Source: Prolixibacteraceae bacterium (GTDB lineage Bacteria > Bacteroidota > Bacteroidia > Bacteroidales > Prolixibacteraceae). From it: DNA of 22,031 nucleotides. Below the pieces are notes generated by a model that worked only from the letters and a program-made list of their open reading frames with translations, had not been told where the DNA came from and did no database searches. This document shows positions 15,608 through 22,031 of the stretch, piece after piece. Position 1 is the first letter of the stretch, and each line of letters begins with the position of its first letter. The stretch is from NCBI GenBank assembly GCA_016930735.1, contig JAFGGF010000462.1, positions 1 through 22,031 of the forward strand, in the 5' to 3' direction. The translations under genes were made by a program, and so were the position numbers.

Positions 15608-16893
15608 AAACAAAACCTGAACAAAACAAAACAGAAAAAAAACAATCAGCATTCATTCCTATATCTAAAAAATACAGTGACCGATCGGGATTTGATCTAA
15701 AAAATACTGTTCAATCACAGAAAGTGTTAAAGTCGTTCCGGATTTTTCTATCCTCAATTCTTTTGCTTGTATCGCTAAATACTTTTCCCCAGTCGGAACT
15801 GGAGTTTAATGGTTATCTGAAATTTTTATCGATGTATTATCATCCCGATATTGAAATTCCGGGAATTGATGCAAATCATTTAAGTTCGGGATTGATACAT
15901 AACCGGTTAAATCTTAAATGGTATGCATCCGATAAATTAACAGCCAGTCTTGAAATCAGGAACCGATTATTTTTAGGTCAGATTGTCAAAAAATTTCCGG
16001 GTTATGAAAACATTGTTAATATTGATAACGGTTATTTAAATCTTTCTAAAGTTGTTGTTTCAACCGATAACTGGTTTTTACATTCCATTATCGACCGCGC
16101 CTGGATTGATTACACAAACGGAAAATGGCAGGTCAGGGCAGGCCGCCAGCGAATTAATTGGGGTGTAAACCTGGTTTGGAATCCCAATGATGTTTTTAAT
16201 TCATTTTCTTATTTTGATTTTGATTATGAGGAGCGCCCGGGTACCGATGCAGTAAAAGTCCGATATTATACAAGTGAAACTTCTTCAGCCGAAGTCGTTT
16301 ATCAAATTGGAGCAAATACAGATAGTATGGCTTTGGCAGGGATGTATCGTTTTTCAAAATGGAATTACGACTTCCAGTTTATTGGGGGTTGGGTTGGTCC
16401 AGATTATATTGCAGGTGGTGGTTGGGCAGGCGATATAAAAGGCGGTGGATTCAGGGGGGAGCTTACCTATTTTTTACCCAGGGAAGAAAACAGTGGAAGC
16501 AAGGAAGCCTTGGTTGCTTCTGTTTCCGGCGATTATACATTTCCGAACAGCCTTTATCTCCATGCCGGAGTTTTATATACCAGCCTTGGTACTACCGGAA
16601 AGGCAGGAGGTCGTTTGTTCTTCGATCAGAATATATCAGCTAAAATGCTTTCGTTCGCACGATATTCACTTTTCGGGCAGGTTTCCTACCCTATAACTCC
16701 TATTTTTTCAGGCAGTTTCTCGGGCATGTTAAATCCCTGCGACGGATCTGTTTACCTGGGTCCGACTTTAACCTGGTCACTTGGAGATAATCTGGAACTT
16801 ATGGCAACCGGTCAAATTTTTACTGGCGATAAAGGAACAGAATTTGGCGAAATGGGACAGGCAGTCTTCGGCCGGTTAAAATGGGCGTTTTAA
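15604..16893 (+). CDS. Outer-membrane beta-barrel protein (porin/DUF1302-like)
   Basis: 429 residues from the ATG overlapping the CAP stop codon. The first 40 residues are polar, followed by a signal-peptide-like helix (FRIFLSSILLLVSLNTFPQS); a GTG at 15724 would give a normal-length signal peptide and is a possible alternative start. The remainder is alternating amphipathic beta strands rich in Tyr, Trp and Gly, ending RLKWAF with the terminal Phe used by the BAM complex. The segment RAGRQRINWGVNLVWNPNDVF (about 175-195) recalls DUF1302-type barrels that neighbour lipid exporters in Proteobacteria; I infer only a distant likeness. Probably the outer-membrane partner of the upstream Lol-like machinery. 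Confidence 0.8.
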   Translation: MKTKPEQNKTEKKQSAFIPISKKYSDRSGFDLKNTVQSQKVLKSFRIFLSSILLLVSLNTFPQSELEFNGYLKFLSMYYHPDIEIPGIDANHLSSGLIHNRLNLKWYASDKLTASLEIRNRLFLGQIVKKFPGYENIVNIDNGYLNLSKVVVSTDNWFLHSIIDRAWIDYTNGKWQVRAGRQRINWGVNLVWNPNDVFNSFSYFDFDYEERPGTDAVKVRYYTSETSSAEVVYQIGANTDSMALAGMYRFSKWNYDFQFIGGWVGPDYIAGGGWAGDIKGGGFRGELTYFLPREENSGSKEALVASVSGDYTFPNSLYLHAGVLYTSLGTTGKAGGRLFFDQNISAKMLSFARYSLFGQVSYPITPIFSGSFSGMLNPCDGSVYLGPTLTWSLGDNLELMATGQIFTGDKGTEFGEMGQAVFGRLKWAF

Positions 16894-16904
16894 AAAAGTA
16901 TATA

Positions 16905-16944
16905 AAAATTAAAGTGCCCCGGTTTATTGAAGCACTTTAATTTT
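16905..16944. terminator. Strong bidirectional terminator
   Basis: Perfect 13-bp inverted repeat AAAATTAAAGTGC (16905-16917) and GCACTTTAATTTT (16932-16944) with a 14-nt loop; A/T-rich arm ends provide T-tracts in both directions. It closes the Lol-like operon and the convergent ssb gene. Confidence 0.8.
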
Positions 16945-16968
16945 GTAAGAGTTAACATTTCAGGGCAA

Positions 16969-17304
16969 TTACTTTTTGTCAAGCATCAGGATATTATTCA
17001 CTACTATTTCTGTAACATAGTGCTTTTCGCCTGATTTATCGTCGTAAGACCGGTTGGTAAGTCGTCCGTCAACAGCAATTTCCGAACCTTTTTTTAAATA
17101 TTTTTCTGCAACCTCAGCCGGTTTTCCCCATGCAACCAATCGGTGCCAGGTTGTTTCCGAAACTTTTTCACCTTCGCTGTTTTTGTAAATTTCGTTGGTT
17201 GCTACCGAGAAGTTAGCAACTGTTTTTCCGTTGTCCAACTTTCTGATTTTTGGTTCATCACCCAAATGGCCGATAAGCCTGACGTTGTTTCTTAAAGCAT
17301 TCAT
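16969..17304 (-). CDS. ssb: Single-stranded DNA-binding protein, short tail-less type
   Basis: 111 residues, almost entirely one OB fold: NNVRLIGHLGDEPKIRKLDNG, VANFSVATNE, ETTWHRLVAWGKPAEVAEKYLKKGSEIAVDGRL, YVTEIVVNNILML. It would bind single-stranded DNA in replication, repair or uptake. It stops right after the fold (MLDKK) and lacks the flexible linker and acidic DDIPF-like tip through which standard SSB recruits partner enzymes. Short SSBs like this are common extra copies in Bacteroidota, so the housekeeping SSB is probably elsewhere. It is divergent from the zinc-ribbon gene across a spacer with repeats, and a TATTTTTG -7 match (minus strand, 17352-17345) lies 41 bp upstream. Confidence 0.93.
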   Translation of the reverse strand: MNALRNNVRLIGHLGDEPKIRKLDNGKTVANFSVATNEIYKNSEGEKVSETTWHRLVAWGKPAEVAEKYLKKGSEIAVDGRLTNRSYDDKSGEKHYVTEIVVNNILMLDKK

Positions 17305-17386
17305 AATAATTATTTTTAAATTTTTAAAAACGAAATTGATGATTCAAAAATAGGGTGGCGATAAAAATAAAGCCGTACGGAAAACA

Positions 17387-17420
17387 TTTGCTTCCGTTTA
17401 TAAACGTTTGCATCCGTTTG
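17387..17420. promoter_or_regulatory. Repeat/palindrome cluster in the ssb divergent spacer
   Basis: TTTGCTTCCGTTTA (17387-17400) and TTTGCATCCGTTTG (17407-17420) are near-identical 14-mers with a 20-bp period. Between them is a perfect palindrome CGTTTATAAACG (17395-17406), and the second unit contains the dyad TTGC-N8-GCAA. The arrangement, midway between two divergent genes, looks like a regulator-binding region. Confidence 0.45.
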
Positions 17421-17473
17421 CAATCGGATAAATTTATTTGTAAATTGCTTTTTTAAATACTTAAATCCCCGTT

Positions 17474-17827
17474 ATGGAAGAAAGAAAATGCCTCGAATGC
17501 GGTGAAATACTGAAAGGAAGGATCGATCAGAAGTTTTGCGACGACCAGTGCCGGTCGGCTTACAACAACCGGAAATTCAGTGATTCATACAATCTGATCA
17601 GAAGGGTGAACCGCACACTGAAAAAGAACCGGAAAATACTAAGTGACCTGAATCCCGATGGAAAGGCCACAATTCCCAGGATCCTGTTGGAAAATATTGG
17701 ATTCGATTTTAATTACCATACACATACCTATACAAACAGAAACGGGCAAACATACTTTTTTTGTTATGACCAGGGGTATTTACAAATATCACCTAACAAA
17801 TGCCTTTTAGTGAAAAAAGAAGAGTAA
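17474..17827 (+). CDS. Small zinc-ribbon protein (DUF2116-like N-terminus)
   Basis: 117 residues. A CxxC...CxxxC zinc ribbon opens the protein: Cys6, Cys9, Cys22, Cys26 in KCLECGEILKGRIDQKFCDDQCRSAYNNR. A basic helical stretch (about 38-57, RRVNRTLKKNRKIL) follows, then a C-terminal part with YFFCYDQGYLQI. I recognise it as a small protein widespread in Bacteroidota, of unknown function; the ribbon plus basic helix suggests nucleic-acid or ribosome contact, which is inference. It shares a divergent regulatory region with ssb. Confidence 0.78.
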   Translation: MEERKCLECGEILKGRIDQKFCDDQCRSAYNNRKFSDSYNLIRRVNRTLKKNRKILSDLNPDGKATIPRILLENIGFDFNYHTHTYTNRNGQTYFFCYDQGYLQISPNKCLLVKKEE

Positions 17828-17883
17828 AAACTTCCGGTTTTATTCCTTTTCAATTAATCTTTCTACTTTTAGAAGAAAAAAAT

Positions 17884-19239
17884 ATGAGAATATTTGCTGC
17901 TTCTATGTTGCTGTTTGTTTGCTCCTTTTCATTTGCTCAAAGTATTATAAACCGCGATCCTGTAATTTATAATATGGTATTACAAATTTCAAGAGATAGT
18001 ATTGAACAGGATGTAAGGGAACTTGTAAGTTTTTACACGCGGCATAATTTAAGTGTACAGGATAATCCGGAACAGGGGATAGGCGCAGCCTCGAACTGGA
18101 TAAAAGCCGAAATGGAAAAATCAATTCCCGAATCAGGTGGCAGGCTGTCGGTTGCTTTCGATGATTACACAGTCGGAGGTGAAGGGCAACGAATAAAAAC
18201 CGAAATCAACCTTAAAAATGTCGTTGCAACTCTAAAGGGAACAAATCCTGATGATGACCGGATATTTTTAATTAGCGCCCATCTAGATTCTCGTGTTGAA
18301 TCGGATGATGACAGTACTTCATTTGCACCGGGAGCCAATGATGATGGTTCAGGAGTTGCTGCCATCCTCGAAATGGTAAGGATCATGTCAAAACATGAAT
18401 TTTCTGCGACAATAGTTTTCATGGCAGTTTCAGGCGAAGAACATGGACTGTATGGGGCTACTCACATGGCAGAAAAAGCAAAAGCTGAAAACTGGAACCT
18501 CGTGGCTATGCTGAACAACGATATGATCGGGAACAGCGGCTCAAGCGGCACTTTGTTGAACGATAACATGAAAGTCCGTGTTTTCAGCGAAGGTGTACCT
18601 GCCTATGAAACAGAACAAATGGAGCGGATGCGTGCATACACTTCCGGGGAAAACGATGGGAAAGCACGCCAGCTTGCAAGGTATATTAAAGAAACAGGAG
18701 AACGGTATGTTGACCAGTTAACAGTCAGCCTGATCTATCGGAACGACCGTTTTGGAAGGGGTGGCGACCATACACCTTTCTGCAAACTGGGATTTACCGC
18801 AGTCAGGATAACTGAATTTAATGAAAATTACGACCGGACACATAAGGTGCCACGGATTGAAAACGGAATCCAAATGGGAGACCTGCCGGAATTTGTAGAT
18901 TATGAGTATGTCAGGAAAAATGCTGGAATCAATTTGGCTACCCTTGCCAATCTTGCAATGGCTCCATATGAACCTGAAAACGTTGGAATCAGTATAAGAG
19001 GATTAAGCAATTCAAGCATTCTTTCATGGGAGGAACCTGAAAAAGGTAAAAAGCCGGCCGGTTATTACGTTCTCATGAGAGAAACATTTCAACCTGTTTG
19101 GGAAAGAAAAATATTTCTAACTGATACAACAATTACACTTCCTTATTCAAAAGATAACTATTTTTTCGCTGTTCAGAGTGTCGATGAAGAAGGGCATGAA
19201 AGCCTTCCTGTATTTCCCGGTCCTGCAAGAAGGAGGTAA
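17884..19239 (+). CDS. Secreted M28-family zinc aminopeptidase with C-terminal Fn3-like domain
   Basis: 451 residues from the ATG at 17884; an upstream in-frame ATG at 17800 overlaps the zinc-ribbon gene and would bury the signal peptide. Residues 1-19 are a signal peptide (FAASMLLFVCSFSFAQ). The co-catalytic two-zinc site is complete: His133 (SAHLDS), Asp153 (GANDDGSG), catalytic Glu185 and ligand Glu186 (GEEHGLYGA), Asp213 (NNDMIGNS) and His296 (GGDHTPF). Residues about 365-445 form a small beta domain (ISIRGLSNSSILSWEEPE...YYVLMRE) like fibronectin type III, a usual appendage in Bacteroidota M28 enzymes. It should remove N-terminal residues from peptides in the periplasm or outside. 56 bp separate it from the zinc-ribbon gene. 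Confidence 0.92.
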   Translation: MRIFAASMLLFVCSFSFAQSIINRDPVIYNMVLQISRDSIEQDVRELVSFYTRHNLSVQDNPEQGIGAASNWIKAEMEKSIPESGGRLSVAFDDYTVGGEGQRIKTEINLKNVVATLKGTNPDDDRIFLISAHLDSRVESDDDSTSFAPGANDDGSGVAAILEMVRIMSKHEFSATIVFMAVSGEEHGLYGATHMAEKAKAENWNLVAMLNNDMIGNSGSSGTLLNDNMKVRVFSEGVPAYETEQMERMRAYTSGENDGKARQLARYIKETGERYVDQLTVSLIYRNDRFGRGGDHTPFCKLGFTAVRITEFNENYDRTHKVPRIENGIQMGDLPEFVDYEYVRKNAGINLATLANLAMAPYEPENVGISIRGLSNSSILSWEEPEKGKKPAGYYVLMRETFQPVWERKIFLTDTTITLPYSKDNYFFAVQSVDEEGHESLPVFPGPARRR

Positions 19240-19528
19240 ACTTTCCTGAGTGCGGCAACTGGAATTGCAACTTTCCTAAATAACAGAAAAGTTATTCAGC
19301 TTGGTAAAGCCGAAAATATCAGACTTAAAAATCCTTACTGCAATTGGAATGGCTCCCGTTTCCTGTTTTGCCATTTCTGAGAAATTTCTTTTAGTTGTTT
19401 TAACTGAGCCTGAAATATAATCCTTTTTTCATTCAAACTTTAAAAAGTTAATATTATCAAAAAAAACTGCTTTCATTGTAGTAAATTAATCCTTCATTCA
19501 ACCAATGTGATAAATTAAATATTCAAGA
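19240..19528. other. 289-bp spacer without a convincing gene
   Basis: Between the M28 gene and the sigma factor. It holds only short frames, for example a 32-codon ATG frame on the minus strand and a 23-codon frame on the plus strand, neither recognisable. AACTTTCCT is repeated near the left end. The sigma-factor promoter must be here, but no clear -33/-7 pair is visible, as would be expected if it is read by an alternative sigma. Confidence 0.4.
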
Positions 19529-20020
19529 ATGAATCAGCAAAACCGGGATGAATTTGTATCTCTGATACAGCAGAACATCGGGATTATTTATAAAATCTGT
19601 AACATTTACGGAGGCGCTTTTAAAGACGACCTGAAGCAGGAAATCATTTATCAACTCTGGAAATCGTTTACTTCATTTAAAGGGAATTCAAAATTCCAGA
19701 CCTGGATGTACCGGGTTGCACTTAACACTGCCCTGTTTGAATCAAATCGCGAAAAACGGAAATTTGCAGAATTAAATCCTTCATATGACATTGCTGATCA
19801 TTCAGAAAATCCGGAAGAGAAGGTAATCCTTGTAAATCAGCTTTACAGACATATTTCAAAACTGAAAAAGATTGACCGGGCCATTACTTTGCTGTACCTT
19901 GAAAAATGCTCTTATCGGGAAATTGCCGAAATAACAGGGCTGAGTGAAAAAAATGTGGGTGTAAAATTAACCCGTATAAAAGAAAAATTAAGAGCCATGT
20001 TTGAAAGACAAAACCATTAG
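19529..20020 (+). CDS. ECF-type RNA polymerase sigma factor
   Basis: 163 residues. Region 2 (about 10-75) has the typical DDLKQEIIYQLWKSFTSFKGNSKFQTWMYRVALNTAL core, and region 4 (about 110-158) ends in the helix-turn-helix YREIAEITGLSEKNVGVKLTRIKEKLR. There is no region 1.1 or 3, so it belongs to the extracytoplasmic-function group that redirects RNA polymerase to a small regulon. The next gene starts 2 bp after the stop, a strong sign that it encodes the partner controlling this sigma factor. Confidence 0.93.
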   Translation: MNQQNRDEFVSLIQQNIGIIYKICNIYGGAFKDDLKQEIIYQLWKSFTSFKGNSKFQTWMYRVALNTALFESNREKRKFAELNPSYDIADHSENPEEKVILVNQLYRHISKLKKIDRAITLLYLEKCSYREIAEITGLSEKNVGVKLTRIKEKLRAMFERQNH

Positions 20021-20022
20021 CC

Positions 20023-20745
20023 ATGAAAACAATTAATAATTTATTCGATTTTTGGGAAGAAGGGAACAGGGAATTGTTCAAAAATAATGATAGTTCAAAT
20101 GAAATGATCATTAAAATTATAAACAGGAGTTCCCGTTCTACTTCTTTTTATTTTGGATTTAACATCCTGTTCTATTCAGCTTTTATACTGGCCTGTATTA
20201 TCCTTGTTTCGATGAACCTTCCTATGTATGCAGGCAATCCTGTTGTCAGGTCGGTTCTGATTGCACAAATGGTCTTATGCATTCTTTTTTTAAGCTATGG
20301 AATGTTTATGTTCGCAAAATTCAGAGAAACAAAAAATTACCGGAAAAGCATTACTGAACTCCTGGCAGGGCAACTCCGGTTTTATAAAACCTATAACGAT
20401 GGCTGGATGGTATTTTCTACCCTGGCTGTCCTGATTTTGATTTTTAACTTGAATATTATGGTAGATTATAACAATGGGATTTATCCTATTTATAATAAAT
20501 CATTATACATTGCAATAAACATTGCTATATTCATTTTTATTTATGGGATTCAGAAAGCAGGCAGTTTATTTAACCAGAGAAAACTCAGGAATTACCTTTC
20601 CGACCTTGAATCTGGACTATACGGTAATACCCTGAAAATGGAAAAACAAAGGAAGTGGCAAACAGTAGCTTTTATTGTATTATTTGTTGTCCTTACCGGA
20701 GTTTTAATTCTGGGAATTCTTAAATCATTGGAATCCGCAAATTAA
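20023..20745 (+). CDS. Five-helix membrane protein, probable anti-sigma partner
   Basis: 240 residues with a soluble N-terminal tail of about 40 residues (FDFWEEGNRELF) and hydrophobic segments near 42-63, 78-98, 127-147, 161-176 and 213-233. It is tightly coupled to the ECF sigma gene. It shows neither the HxxxCxxC zinc anti-sigma motif nor a FecR-type domain, so if it restrains the sigma factor it does so through a different cytoplasmic segment, probably the N-terminal tail or the loop at 99-126. I recognise the gene order as common in Bacteroidota but not the family. Its stop codon lies within the following terminator. Confidence 0.68.
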   Translation: MKTINNLFDFWEEGNRELFKNNDSSNEMIIKIINRSSRSTSFYFGFNILFYSAFILACIILVSMNLPMYAGNPVVRSVLIAQMVLCILFLSYGMFMFAKFRETKNYRKSITELLAGQLRFYKTYNDGWMVFSTLAVLILIFNLNIMVDYNNGIYPIYNKSLYIAINIAIFIFIYGIQKAGSLFNQRKLRNYLSDLESGLYGNTLKMEKQRKWQTVAFIVLFVVLTGVLILGILKSLESAN

Positions 20746-20762
20746 ATTCGCGGATTTTTTTT
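20732..20762 (+). terminator. Terminator of the sigma/anti-sigma operon
   Basis: AATCCGC (20732-20738) and GCGGATT (20750-20756) form a perfect 7-bp stem followed by a run of T to 20762. The left arm lies inside the final codons of the membrane-protein gene. Confidence 0.8.
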
Positions 20763-20767
20763 GTGGG

Positions 20768-20813
20768 ATGCGATTTTTAATCACCGTTTTCTTAACACGG
20801 TTGGAAATCGCAT
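20768..20813. promoter_or_regulatory. Long two-tier hairpin upstream of the molybdoenzyme gene
   Basis: Outer arms ATGCGATTT (20768-20776) and AAATCGCAT (20805-20813) pair perfectly; inside, ACCGT (20783-20787) pairs with ACGGT (20797-20801). There is no T-tract after it, and it begins 5 bp beyond the sigma-operon terminator and ends 97 bp before the oxidoreductase start, so it may be an operator or a leader RNA structure rather than a second terminator. Confidence 0.4.
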
Positions 20814-20848
20814 TTCTCTGAAATCTAAACTCATTTTAAATTACAACT

Positions 20849-20923
20849 ATGATAAAAAAGTTAGTATCGTATGACTTTCTAATTTGTATTTTTATCGCCA
20901 TCAAAGAAAATGGCAGCATCTGA
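20849..20923 (+). CDS. Possible 24-codon leader ORF overlapping the molybdoenzyme start
   Basis: ATG at 20849 opens a frame encoding MIKKLVSYDFLICIFIAIKE plus four more residues, stopping at TGA 20921-20923, 14 bp inside the next gene in another frame. Its hydrophobic core could be a tiny membrane peptide, or the frame may serve translational coupling. It may equally be chance; there is no homology I can name. Confidence 0.2.
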   Translation: MIKKLVSYDFLICIFIAIKENGSI

Positions 20924-22031
20924 AAATAAAGGAATAAACCGGCGAAGCTTTTTGAAAAAAAGCAGTATTGCAGGCGTTTCAGTTTTAAGCATGGGCAACC
21001 TTCTTTCCTGTCTTCCACAGGAAGAACGGGAAATTGTAATTGCAAGGAAAGAACTGGGAACGATGTTCCGCACCGGCTGCCCTGCTCACAATTGCGGCGG
21101 GCGTTGCCTTCTTAAAGTTTATGTAAAGGATAATAAAATTACCCGCATTGAAACAGACGACCGCCCCGACCTGGTGGAAAATCCGCAATTGCGTGCCTGT
21201 ATTCGTGGCAGGGCATACAGAAAACGTCAGGATCACCCGGACAGGTTAAAATATCCATTAAAACGGATTGGGAAAAGAGGCGAAGGTAAATTTGAAAAAA
21301 TTTCGTGGGATGAAGCTACCGATTTGATGGCTTCAGAAATAAACAGGATCAGGGAAAAATACGGCAATCATGCCTTACTGGTGCCATACGGAACAGGAAG
21401 TTATAATCAGGTGAGCGGACGTCAGACTGCACAACGCCTGTTAAACCTGGTTGGCGGAAGCCTGGGGTATTACAACAGCTACAGTACAGCCTGTATTCAG
21501 GCAGCTACCCCTTATATCTATGGTACTGAAATAACAGGAAATCAACGACAGGACTGGCTTAATTCTAAATACATTATCATGTGGAGCTGGAACCCGGCAG
21601 AAATGCGGGAAGGTACCAATAGTGATTTTTATATTAAAGAAGCTAGAAAACGGGGAGCCAAAGTGGTTTGTATCGATCCCAGAATGTCAATGAGTGCAGT
21701 GGCGCTGGCTGATGAATGGATACCTATCCGCCCTGGTACCGATGCTGCTTTGATGAGTGCTATGGCTTATGTTATCATTACTGAAAATCTGCATGATAAA
21801 GAGTTTATTCAACGATATTGTATCGGATTCGATAACACCCAGATGCCTGAAGGTTGTGAAAACGAGGAAAGTTATACTGACTATATTCTGGGAACAAAGG
21901 ACGGGATCCCCAAAACTCCCGAATGGGCTGCATCAATAACAGCGGTACCTGCCTCAACAATTGCACGAATTGCCCGTGAATTTGCCACTACCAAACCTGC
22001 AATGTTAAAACAGGGCTATGGTATGCAACGC
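20910..22031 (+). CDS. DmsA-like molybdopterin oxidoreductase, 3'-truncated by window edge
   Basis: 374 codons are visible and the frame runs off the end. The start at 20910 is the only ATG after an in-frame stop at 20880. A Tat signal (NRRSFLKKSS, Arg11-Arg12) leads to a hydrophobic stretch and Cys34. A [4Fe-4S] site follows: Cys57, Cys62, Cys66 (CPAHNCGGRC) and Cys97 (LRACIRGR). Stretches such as RLKYPLKRIGKRGEGKFEKISWDEA, DEWIPIRPGTDAALMSAMAYVIITENL and TPEWAASITAVPA closely resemble E. coli DmsA. The molybdenum-ligand region YNSYSTACIQAA (188-199) has Ser192 where DMSO-reductase-group enzymes use serine. It should be the exported catalytic subunit of a respiratory reductase for DMSO or a related oxyanion; the ferredoxin-type and membrane-anchor subunits would be expected past the window. 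Confidence 0.93.
   Translation, partial: MAASENKGINRRSFLKKSSIAGVSVLSMGNLLSCLPQEEREIVIARKELGTMFRTGCPAHNCGGRCLLKVYVKDNKITRIETDDRPDLVENPQLRACIRGRAYRKRQDHPDRLKYPLKRIGKRGEGKFEKISWDEATDLMASEINRIREKYGNHALLVPYGTGSYNQVSGRQTAQRLLNLVGGSLGYYNSYSTACIQAATPYIYGTEITGNQRQDWLNSKYIIMWSWNPAEMREGTNSDFYIKEARKRGAKVVCIDPRMSMSAVALADEWIPIRPGTDAALMSAMAYVIITENLHDKEFIQRYCIGFDNTQMPEGCENEESYTDYILGTKDGIPKTPEWAASITAVPASTIARIAREFATTKPAMLKQGYGMQR

Noticed and set aside
19240..19528. Remnant gene in the spacer before the sigma factor
   Set aside because: Short frames on both strands give unrelated peptides with no recognisable domain; there is no basis for choosing one.
20768..20813. Molybdenum-cofactor riboswitch upstream of the molybdoenzyme
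   Set aside because: The structure is a simple two-tier hairpin without the multi-helix core of that RNA; only the neighbouring gene suggested the idea.

Overview
The window looks like chromosome from a Bacteroidota bacterium, most likely an environmental Bacteroidales/Marinilabiliales-type lineage. This is inferred from the AT-rich intergenic DNA, the near absence of Shine-Dalgarno sequences, -7 elements of the TAnnTTTG type, and the kinds of proteins present: large MacB/FtsX permeases, a tail-less SSB of about 111 residues, a Tat-exported Gfo/Idh/MocA oxidoreductase and DUF2846/DUF6804-like small proteins. The DMSO-reductase-type molybdoenzyme at the right edge suggests anaerobic or facultative respiration. 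There is no phage, IS, integrase or CRISPR array.

Layout. 1-2550 (+): the body of an M14 zinc carboxypeptidase, cut at the left edge, ending at a terminator shared with the convergent neighbour. 2597-8265 (-): loosely spaced genes for a membrane/VOC fusion, a small DUF6804-like membrane protein, a DUF2846-like protein, a 791-aa FtsX-type permease without an ATPase partner, and an anchored HEAT-like/coiled-coil protein. 8379-8680: one intact tRNA-Gly(CCC) flanked by two broken copies, each interrupted by a different GC-rich palindrome. 8737-10065 (-): a Gfo/Idh/MocA oxidoreductase, divergent from a TetR-type regulator.

10217-16893 (+) is the most coherent unit: TetR regulator, LolA-like periplasmic carrier, two LolC/E-like permeases of equal length, a LolD-like ATPase, a secreted CAP-domain protein and an outer-membrane beta-barrel, ending at a strong terminator. 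Together the parts could span the whole envelope (inner-membrane ABC extractor, periplasmic carrier, outer-membrane partner), and the promoter carries two TetR-type operators. I read it as a regulated Lol-like lipid or lipoprotein transport system; its cargo cannot be seen in the sequence. The TetR protein also carries a textbook EF-hand loop, an unusual feature for this family.

16969-20745: a short SSB (-) divergent from a zinc-ribbon protein (+) across a repeat-rich spacer; a secreted M28 aminopeptidase; and an ECF sigma factor followed 2 bp later by a five-helix membrane protein that probably controls it. 20910 to the right edge: the N-terminal 374 residues of a Tat-exported DmsA-like molybdopterin oxidoreductase, preceded by a long hairpin and a possible leader ORF.
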